Source: Perca fluviatilis (lineage: Eukaryota; Chordata; Actinopteri; Perciformes; Percidae). Taken from it: DNA of 64,000 bases. Below the pieces are notes generated by a model. That model searched no databases, was not told where the DNA came from, and saw only the letters and a program-made list of their open reading frames with translations. The stretch is taken from positions 16,384,169 to 16,448,168 of the forward strand of contig NC_053126.1 of NCBI RefSeq assembly GCF_010015445.1, given 5' to 3'. Within the stretch, counting starts at the first letter, position 1; each line of letters starts with the position of its first letter. Shown here one piece after another: positions 40,346-49,956 of this stretch. A program made the position numbers and the translations under genes.

Positions 40346-41264
40346 AGTGATGGTTCGGAGTAATTCACCCTAGGGTCCTTTGCACCATGACCTCGAGCCA
40401 AACACCCACCCAGAAGCTTTTTTCACCTGGGTCTAACATTGGGAGAGTTAGCTAGAGTAGCGTTATCAGCTGAATAGCTTAGCGCAGGGGCTAACGGACC
40501 CACATTTGTATCTCGTAAATTACCCCACTAATAATGCCCGAAATGATACCAAACGTCTACAAGTAGTACAAATAGGTTATGCACTCATAAAACGATGGAT
40601 TGGAAAGTTTGTAAGTACACCAGAAGTTTATGTAAATAACACTTGCCTGCTGGCTTCTGCTCTCTGCTGTTGTTGCTGCTGCAGTAAGACGAGTGCTTAG
40701 GGCCGTCTACAAATTACAACACCGAAAAGAGATGCAACAAAAATATTTATTAATTTAACTTTTTTTTTAAAGTAAGTGCTGTAGTATAACTAGCAGGAGA
40801 CAAGTAATAATTGAGGTAAGTTTGGAGACATTAACTTATTTAATCATTGAATTAATAAATATTTTTGTTGTAACTCTTTTCGGTGTAGTAATTTGTAGAC
40901 GGCCCTAAGCACTCGTCTAACTGCATGTAGCAGCAGCAGCAACAGAGAGCTGAGGAGAGCAGGCAAGTGTTCATAAACTTCTGGTGTACTTACAAACTTT
41001 CCAATCCATCGTTTTATGAGAGCATAACCTATTTGTATTACTTGTAGACGTTTGGTATCATTTCGGGGCATTATTAGTGGGGTAACCTACCCAAAAGCAT
41101 ACAGGTCCATTAGCGGCCCCCGCGCGCCTAAGCTATTCAGCTGATAACGCTACTCTAGCTAACTCTCCCAATGTTAGACCCAGGTGAAAAAAGCTTCTGG
41201 GGGGGTGTTTGGCTCGAGGTCATGGTGCAAAGGACCCTAGGGTGAATTACTCCGAACCATCACT
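40346..41264. mobile_element. 919-bp foldback DNA element, TTAA-flanked
   Basis: Two long arms (about 40346-40757 and 40848-41264, each over 400 bp) are inverted copies with few differences, around a loop of about 90 bp. Both ends read AGTGATGGTTCGGAGTAATT going inward and both are bordered by TTAA (40342-40345 and 41265-41268). The arms include a CAG/CTG-rich stretch and the same translated peptide on opposite strands. No transposase is encoded. The TTAA borders suggest mobilisation by a piggyBac-type enzyme, though the tips are not a classic piggyBac sequence. The right border abuts the LINE reverse-transcriptase relic, in a TTAA inside its reading frame. Confidence 0.85.
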
Positions 41265-41268
41265 TTAA

Positions 41269-42560
41269 GGAAATTCTGGCACATCCAGTCATTAGTTTCT
41301 TTAATGGACCTAGCCAGTTTTTGTATTGGACTGTAGTCCCCAGGCGACATGGTTATGTAGATTTGTGTATCGTCTGCATAACTATGATAACTTATATTAT
41401 TATTTTTAATAATCTGAGCCAGTGGAAGCATGTAGGTATTAAACAGGAGAGGTCCCAGGAGAGAGCCTTGGGAAATCCACATGTCATATCTGTGTACTCA
41501 GATGCATAATTACCTGTGGACACATAGTAGTTCCTATTCTTTAAATAGTATTAAAACCACTTTAGTACTGAGCCAGAAAGGTCAACCCAGTTTTCCAATC
41601 GGTCCAGTAGTATGTCGTAGGCGACCGTATCAAATGCAGCACTGAGGTCGAGTAATACTAAGACTGTAGTTTTGCCACTATCAGTTTTCAAGTGGATGTC
41701 ATTAAACACTTTGACAGGGGCCTTTCCAGTGCTCTGGTATGGACGAAATCCCGACTGGAAGGCATCAAAAATATTAAAGGTAATAAAGGTTGAGTTGTTG
41801 GAAAACCGCTTTTTCAATGATTTTACTTAAAAATTAAGGGTTAGATATTGGCCTGTAGTTGTCCATTAGTGAAGTATCTAGATTATTCTTTTTTAAAAGT
41901 GGCTTGATGACTGCAGTTTTCAGGGCCTGTGGGAAGATACCTGAAAAAAGAGACGTGTTCACAATCTGTAGGAGATCTGAAGCAAAAACATTTTTGAAGA
42001 AGCCCGTCGGTAGAATGTCAAGACAACAGGAGGAGATTTTTAGATGTTGGTTTTTATAGTTAATCATTTGAAATTGTATCATATTGGGATTAGTTTTGCC
42101 AGGACACTGTGACAACACAGATCCTGTACTTGGTATGGAGGCACTGACAACTGACTAATTTTCTGAACTTTTTCTCTGAAGAAGATGGTGAAGTCATTGC
42201 AGGCCTTGTTGGATAAAAGTTCAGATGCTTACTGGTACTGGAGGGTTTGTTAGCCTATCAACAGTAGCAAATAAAGCATGTGAATTATTATTGTTTTTAG
42301 CAATAATATCAGAGAAGAAGGACCGCCTTGCATTCCTCAGTTCGAAATTATAAATGCAAAGTCTCTCTTTATAGGTGTCATAGTGGACCTGGAGATTAGT
42401 TTTTCTCCACCTGCGTACAGCTTTTCGACACTCTCTTTTTTCGGATCTTACAAGTGTGACATTTCTCCATGGTGATCTTTTCTTGCTAGATACAGCTTTG
42501 ACCTTAGTGGGAGCAATGGCGTCAATAACATTTGTAGTTCTACAATTGAAGTACAGAATG
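41269..42560 (-). mobile_element. L2-like LINE relic (reverse transcriptase, inactive)
   Basis: On the minus strand, from 42560 down, is a typical fish LINE linker (IDAIAPTKVK, KKRSPWRN, RSFFSDIIAKN), then reverse-transcriptase blocks: LLKKNNLDTSLMDNYRPIS near 41840-41900, SGFRPYQST, LDLSAAFDT at about 41626-41650, SQGSLLGPLLFN, and the catalytic YADD at 41369-41380. Stop codons and frame changes break it into at least four pieces, so it cannot be functional. The relic ends at 41268, exactly where the foldback element begins. The 5' endonuclease part is not recognised. The family was chosen from motif wording remembered for fish L2-type elements; Rex1-like is an alternative. Confidence 0.85.
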
Positions 42561-42609
42561 TATCATTTTGTCTTTGAAGGATCTATGATTTTTTGCTGAA
42601 AACCATCAT

Positions 42610-42775
42610 TACATTACATTTTTTTATTTCTTATATTAATGTATATTTTTTCGCCTATGTCCACTTAATGTGTATTTGTGTTATTATGATGTGTGTACAT
42701 TTTTTCTTTTAAACTGCCGTAGCAAAGGAATTTCCCCCGTGCGGGATTAATAAAGTCTATCTTCTTCTTCTTCTA
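42610..42775 (+). mobile_element. LINE 3' tail fragment
   Basis: The sequence ends in a stretch with GGAATTTCCCCC, CGGGATTAATAAAGTCTATC and a (TTC)n run. This is the common 3' terminus of fish LINEs that finish in a short tandem repeat. It lies on the opposite strand from the adjacent L2-like relic, so it is a separate insertion. Only the 3' end is present, as expected for 5'-truncated retroposition. Confidence 0.6.
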
Positions 42776-43570
42776 ATTCAAAACAACACTATATGCTTGT
42801 TTTGCCGCTACTTTGGTATAGAGTAATTCAAAAACATACAAAATGATATAACAGTAATTCAAGGACTTTAAAAAGTGTCCACATTACATGTATATCCATT
42901 TTTTAGGATAGTTAGAAACTTGAGGACCCAGAGGAAACCGGGGAGAACACAAGGAGAACTTGGATAATTCACACATGAAGTCTCCAACTGGCCCCAGTGT
43001 GTTGTTGTTGCTCATATAAAAAAAATAATGTTTTGTTTGTAGGTAGTTCTGTACAAATGTACAAACAAACAAATGCATACACATGTGTAGGCCTTCTGCT
43101 TACAGTAAATAGGTGTAAACTGTTGTGTTTTTGTGTTAAGTTTAAAGATATTTCCGCAGAGTTTCACTGTAATATATTACTGTCTTACAGAAGCATTCTT
43201 TGAACCTAGAGTAAATCTAAGCGTTCTGAAAAGAATAGCCTATGTAAACATGCAGAGCGGGCTGTTGAAACATGAAGTTTTGCTGGTGGTTGAGTTTGAT
43301 TGAGTAAAGTATTCATGAATTTTGAAATAAGTGGTCAGTGAATAAAAAAATGATCAACAGTTAACAGCTGTTTTACTGTAGTGTTTGGAAAATGGGAACT
43401 CAGTATTGAGAAAGAACCAACTGTGAGACATATTTATAGTCTATATTACAGTAAGATGAAGAGGAGTAGCATGCATTCAAATATGTAGTATTATAACACA
43501 AAATTGAGTTTTTGAGATGTATTATTTATTTTACATGTAATATTTGAGGTTTAAACAACTATACACTGCT

Positions 43571-43708
43571 GTTTACCTTTACCCTTTCAAATCTTGTTTT
43601 AGATTTTTAGTGTTAGTTAGTGTAATGACAAATACAACGCTGTAACAACAACTGTAAAACAAAACCTGTAAAACAAAATGACAATTGAGGCATCCAGCTC
43701 TGGATAGT
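43571..43708 (+). mobile_element. Partial second copy of the 39.5-kb MITE
   Basis: The sequence from GTTTACCTTTACCCTTTC to CATCCAGCTCTGGATA closely matches about 39606-39741 inside the TTAA-flanked MITE, including the unusual TTTTTAGTGTTAGTTAGTG and the CAAATACAACGCTGTAACAAC segments. It has a small local duplication (ACTGTAAAACAAA). Neither terminal repeat is present, so it is a fragment. Confidence 0.7.
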
Positions 43709-45334
43709 GCCCACAGCAATATGACCACATCCCCTCCACGGCCTGAAGAACAGGCATGTGTGCATATAGTATGGCAGTCATATACAATTCAACACTGAAA
43801 AGAGCTCTTTTATGAGATTCCGAAGTGCAGGCCAAGTGGCACATACTGTACTTTGAATAACAGTGCACTTTGAAAAAACTAAATTTGAAAACATCTGTAT
43901 GCAGTTTTTTAATTTTTTAATTTAATTTTCACATTAATTTATTTGGTACACAGGTTCCAGGTTTCAGTGATGTAGTTTAGGTTCCAAATTTAGCGTGAAC
44001 ACATTTGAAACAGTAAAATCTTCAAACTGTCTGTGCATAACACATTTAACTTAAAATGAATAACCTTTGCTAAAATGACATTAAAACTGTTTCAGAACTG
44101 TTTCTTGAACAGTATAGTGTGTATGTGTGTCTTTTATGAAAGGAAACTGTAATCTTGAACATATTCAGGATGTGACCACCCTGTATTCATCAGGAATCCA
44201 GCACAAGTCTTCTCCCTCTGGGATTCTCTTTACATCGCAACAGTTCTCCTCAGGCAATCGAAACCAGGCTGTGCACGGACAAGCAGAGTTAACGTATGCC
44301 AAGCCTCTGTGTCTCTGCCTGAGGGGGAGAGGCACATCATCTAGACAAGTAGATGGGATAGAAGGAAGATGAAAGAGAGAAAACAAATCAGAGGCCAAGG
44401 TGGGAGGAAGAGGGCCAGAGAGAGACTGACAGGGTGGTGTGATTTTCTTTCTACTACACATGCACACCCATAAATAAGCATTAAGACAAGAGGGGATATA
44501 AAAAAATAGAAGTGAAAATGAATCGAGGAGGGGGAAAATACAATCCAATTTGTAGTTTTAGGTAATAAGAGACTGAGTGAGAGGGAGGGATGGAGAGTGA
44601 GAGGGAGAGCAGCCAAATGACAGAGGCGTGTTTGTGTTCTGATTAGGCTGAGCCAAACAGAGGCGGCTCACCAATGGAGATAACCAACAAAGACATCTCT
44701 TCACTGGGGACAAATCTATGAACATCTTTTCACGGTCAATAGAGGAGGCATTCTTTTGTTTTGATGAAGGAAAAAACAATCAGGCTGTGTGGATCCATGA
44801 ATTCAGCACAAAGTTTACTGTTCATCGATCTTGAATAAAGCCGATGACAAACATGGCTACTGGTTTTGGAGTTAAGGGGCATTCAAGTGTGCACACGAGC
44901 AATTTTCATTCTTCCTTATGTTTAAGTGAGAGCCACTACTTGAAGCTAAATTACCATTATGTTCTTATGAACTAAACGTTTTTTGAACGTCTTCACTCTC
45001 ACCCCGGCTGCCAAGATATGATGCACTCAAGCTGAATAAACAATGATGCGGGCTCTTTGGGCTAAGACAGGCTTCCTGGCATGGGTGTGCCCGCACCCTG
45101 TTTGGTTTCTCATCTTTATGGTTGGCGACAGTGAATAGATCAGAACCATGGCAGTGCAGAGCGAGGTTGTCTCTCTGGCAGGGAAATAAGGCTGGGATAC
45201 AGCCAGGGTTGCCAGGCAAGGACAAACTTCAAAACTGATAGACTATTTGTTGAGGTCACTGTCTATCACACAAAGACTAACTAACTGTCTCTGTCACTTG
45301 CATACTTATATAGCTTACATAGCTTACCTACTTG

Positions 45335-45359
45335 CTATCTATCTATGTATCTATCTATG

Positions 45360-45424
<65 letters not shown>
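45335..45424. repeat. (TATC)n tetranucleotide microsatellite
   Basis: Roughly 22 units of a four-base TATC repeat, with two TATG variants near the left end. Confidence 0.97.
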
Positions 45425-45425
<1 letters not shown>

Positions 45426-48358
45426 CACCACTCTTCTTGGTATGTCTTTGAGTCCTCTGTGTCTGACTTATACACACATCCACATAAATGAAACATAAAC
45501 ACTCACTAAACTCACTCACACACTGCGAGAGGCACAAGAGAAAAACATCTTTGGGAAACAAATTAAAAGGATAACCATCCCTTGGATGAAAACATTCCCT
45601 CCTTGGTGTCGGTCAAACCAGAAAGCAAATCATATGCTTATTTTTCTGTAAATTAAAAATATAAATGGTTCTCGCACTAAATTCCCAGACGTCTAATTAC
45701 AACATTGAAAGAGAATGATCCATGGTGGAAGAGGTTAGAAACCCAAAGAAAGATGATATGTTACGGGAAGAAACATGAGTGCACAGGATGGTGAGAAAAG
45801 TGTAGTTTGTTTGTTTGAGTTTATTTTCTTCCCCTTATCTGTTTTTTGTTTTATTGCTTTTTGGACTCAGTCATGCTCTTTAACTTGTCTTGCGTACAAA
45901 CAGGAGTTTCAAGTTTCTTAGCAAAATCTGAGTATTGACATCAGCGGCTTTGCTGTCAGACTCCTATTGTGAAATATTACACCAATCCTACCTCATTGTC
46001 CACAATAACAAGAGGATCATGTTACCTCAACTCAGATTACCTCATCTCTAAGCCCAGCACAATCAACCATCATCCCCTTGTTTGACAATTAGAATGCTTG
46101 TACACAGAATGAACCCTCTAATCACAGAGTTTCACAGTCATTGGAACTGGTAGTTTTGAGAGAGTGAACGGAGCGGAACACAACGATACGGTAGTGGGCA
46201 AACTGAGTCGCAGTCTGGAAATTCCTGCTGGATTGTTTATGTTCTGGAAGAGCAGTAGGGAAAGGGGGCAACGCTAATGTAATGATGGTGACAATAGCGG
46301 TTCTGTGTCTGTAAAACAATGTGTATGACTGGCTAGCTAGAGCCAGGATTCTTTTGATTTATGTTCTGACCTCCAAACGATCCTGAATGGCCTCGCAAAC
46401 AAGCAGTTCTACTCAACGAGAGATGATGACCCTCCCACCCCCCCTCTCCATGTGTGAATAAACAAGTGACCCACGTTGGGTCTGTGAGAGGTCACTGCAC
46501 AGCGGAGTTATGGAGATGGACAGAGAAGAGGGCAGACAGACAGTGGGCCTCAGAGAGACAGAAAGTGAGTGAGTGAGAAGGACAGAGACAGGGAATGGAC
46601 AGAGAAGGAGAGATAGATGTTGTGTGTTTGTTTCTCCCTGTGGCCTCTGCTGCCCTAATGGACCCAGCCGCCACAGGCAAGTCACAGGGCAATTTGGGCT
46701 TCTCCTGTTTTGACTATATAAAGATTGATAGCTCCCCTCAGACCCCAGATCAGCTCTATGGATAGTAATATGTCCCATGTGGCTACTTCTCCAGCTACAC
46801 GCAGCCATGTAAATAGTGGCTGACCTACACCTTTGAATATATTTCTGATCCTGGAATCAAGTCATATGGCGGTTCTGTGACACTACTCAGAATTATTCAG
46901 AAAGGATCCTTGATAGCAAGGCAAATAATAACAGAAACAGATAAGTGGAGCCACATTTATATCCATCCTGACCTGGGATCAGGATGAAGCACCCTGTCTA
47001 GACATCAGCTCCACTTACATTCCTGCATCCTGCAGCACCCAGACCTCTTTGTCTTTCTTTTGCTTCCTCTGCTTTTTTCACACTTTCCCTTTCTTCTTTT
47101 CTCTTTCCCATTTTCAGAACTCAGTTCTTACAATTTCCTGACCTCTGCAGCACACTTTTGCTTTTGATCTCTGACTCCCATGTCTGTCCTATCACTCTCT
47201 GAGTCAGGCTTAGGTGTGGTTCTCTGGGGATGATGACAGTTAAAGGAGGATGCGGTAAATGGCTGAACCAACAATGACCCGGCTACAGAGGAGGCAGACA
47301 GATTTCAAAGAATGTATCCTACAAAGATAACTTTTGAGGTTCCCCTTTTTTCCATCTCTCTACTCATGTTTACTTTTCAAAATGCAAGTGGCTTGTTTGT
47401 TAGTACAAAACAAGGGTGCATAAAAAAAGAGCCCATGCATGTTTAGTGGCTCAGTAATTGTGACAGGGGTACAATTAAGGGAAGACCTAACCACGTCATG
47501 CTGCCCTCATTATACTGCAATTACATTCTTGATTGTGAAACAAAGGTGCGCAACAATGGTTTGATAATACCCCTTGTTTAATGAGACTTTGTTGTAACTC
47601 CTGTGTTCATTCAATTAGTAAACAGGTCTTCCATTCAGGACCGGGCACCCCAATTCTCATCTTCCCAAATGCAACACACCCCCACCCCTCACTACCCCCT
47701 GCTCTTAGCCTTCAGCGTCCCACATTGGGTCTTGGCATCCCCCTAAACATTCAAGAAACACAGACTCCTCCCCCAACCTCCTACCCCCCTTCCCCTCATC
47801 CCCTGCACACACACCCATTTGATTGTGATTGACAGCGTCTTTGTTCCATTGTGCGGAGCTGTCGCCTCTGATGAAGACACATACACAGAGCTGAGGCGCT
47901 GCACTCATTGTACACCGCACAGAAACTACAGGTCTGCAACCAGTTGCACTGTCCTCTGATGAGGAGCTCCTAGAATTCGGTGAGTGTAACCAGCCTGGAC
48001 ATGGCAGGGCATGGCAGGATGAGACAGGGTGTGTGCAGACAGGACAAACTCTGGCTAGGCTATCCAGGCCAGACCGCAGGCCTCTCCCAGTGTGGACCAG
48101 GGGGTCCAGGCCCTATGGGCTGAGGAGGCCAGCTGGAGAGGGAGGCTGAGGGCTGCGCAATGTGTCTGAGGAGGCCGTCATTAGGGTTCACCCCTCCTCA
48201 GGGATGGGAACCAGGTCACATTCTCTCACACGGCACAAAGCAGGGTGTGTGTGTGTGAGGGGTGGGGGTTCAAGGGAGGGCTTTTCATGGGGAACAGGCC
48301 ATGACCTCTTTATATCCATCAACAGATCACTAACTTGGCCTATAGACATGATCATACA

Positions 48359-48364
<6 letters not shown>

Positions 48365-48401
<37 letters not shown>
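48365..48401. repeat. (CA)n microsatellite
   Basis: An uninterrupted CA tract of about 18 units. Confidence 0.96.
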
Positions 48402-48403
<2 letters not shown>

Positions 48404-49409
48404 CTAATGTGCACAGGCAAGAAAGCACAAAAATATGCAAAAACGAGTGTGTGCTCCTCAATAGGCATTATGTGTGTCTTTACCTGAATATGGTTCCAAT
48501 AGCTTATTTGTTACATGAAAACTTTCTATAATGCAAATTACAGTAACCATTCAAAATCATCAGTGTGGATTAATGTTGACTATTGTATTATTGAAACATA
48601 TAGTTACAACTCCAATGTATAAAACAAATCTGCTGATAAAAAGGACAGTGTATGCAAGTTTTAAACTATTCAATTATATTGCACTTGTCTATCTCAGGCA
48701 ATTTAGGACAAATTCCTTTACACTACAGCTCCAGCTCTGCTGCTGATGATCCTGTGAAATCCACCGTTTGGCTGCCAGGGAAAAAACTGTGAAATACTGC
48801 CCCCTCATGGTATCCAAGGAGTCTTGCAGACAGAGAGAAAATCCTCAGACTTACATTACTGTAAAGTATCAAGAAAAATTATTAAGGATAAATCAGAATT
48901 CCGTTTATTTTTAAATCAAGATGCTAGATTAAAAATATTTTACACACCCCTTCAAAAACCTTGAAAAACATTCAGTTTATCAAAAGATTAAAAATATGAT
49001 TTAACAGCAGTTATGACCATGACAACATTATGCTATGGAAAACATGAAATTAAGGGCAGAGCACAATAAAAGCAGATATATTCTTTCCATCTTTGTCATA
49101 CATGTTATAACTCTGGTGAGCCTGAGTGAAAAATTAGCTAGGCAGCTACAAGTTATAGCATATTATTTCTCTATAATGTTATTGTTTCTCTCTGTAACTG
49201 AGTTCATTTTTTGTGCTTTGTTGTCTGTCCATGGGGCTCGTATCTCACGTCTTGCCTGTGTGTGTCATTTAAATGATATAGACATCTAACCTCTATATAT
49301 AGCCACACTATATCTGACAAAGGCATGGCCTTAGCTTTATAGTATGTATGTACAATAATCCAATGTGTGTGTTGCTTGTATTTCTGTGTTTTTGTGTATG
49401 TATGTTTCT

Positions 49410-49412
<3 letters not shown>

Positions 49413-49495
<83 letters not shown>
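49413..49495. repeat. (GT)n microsatellite near rdh8a 3' end
   Basis: A GT tract of about 40 units, 230-310 bp downstream of the rdh8a stop codon. It may therefore lie within the rdh8a 3' UTR as CA repeats on the transcribed strand. Confidence 0.97.
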
Positions 49496-49496
<1 letters not shown>

Positions 49497-49728
49497 TACA
49501 TGAGGTCATCCTGCATACAACATCTCTGTGACAAACTTGTGCAATTGTGCATGTTGTCTGGCAAAGCTTATCATGGTAGTTTCTTTGAACTAAAAGGCAC
49601 CTCCTCTCTCCAGGGTTACTGGCTCTAGTCTGCCTGCTTAGCCCCATACCTCAGGATAAGGCAGTAGAACTGGGTGGGGTTCAACAATATGGGAGGGTAA
49701 GGACAAGGGGCAGGGTTGGACACCCTCT

Positions 49729-49956
49729 TCAGTTAGGTGAGACGGTGCGTCTACGCAGGCAGCTGCATGTCAGGCACTTGAGGATGCTCATGGTGATGTG
49801 CATGAGAGGGCCGAAATTGAAGAGTAGGTTGTAGAAGGTGTTGACAGACAGGCCACCAGTCTCATCTGCGTACTTTAAGGCCACAATAGGCGTGTAGAGG
49901 CTGTTGGTCAGATTCCTGAAGCGAGGGCTGTTTGACTCAATAACCTTTTTAGTGCA
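49729..49956 (-). CDS. rdh8a: rdh8a coding exon 6 (C-terminus)
   Basis: The last coding exon encodes [28 protein letters not shown], a hydrophobic stretch ([18 protein letters not shown]), the Cys cluster CLTCSC, three Arg residues and the terminal VSPN, then TGA at 49731-49729. The acceptor is TCTCCAG|TGC. Confidence 0.95.
   Translation of the reverse strand, partial: CTKKVIESNSPRFRNLTNSLYTPIVALKYADETGGLSVNTFYNLLFNFGPLMHITMSILKCLTCSCLRRRTVSPN

Larger units (their letters stand above)
43880..49728. other. Intergenic region downstream of rdh8a
   Basis: No gene was recognised. The segment includes the 3' flank (and presumably the 3' UTR) of rdh8a next to 49728, and the TATC, CA and GT microsatellites given separately. 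A clear polyadenylation signal for rdh8a could not be assigned with confidence. Confidence 0.6.

Noticed and set aside
45335..45424. Regularly spaced repeat that could suggest a CRISPR-like array
   Set aside because: It is a four-base tandem microsatellite without spacers, in a vertebrate genome.
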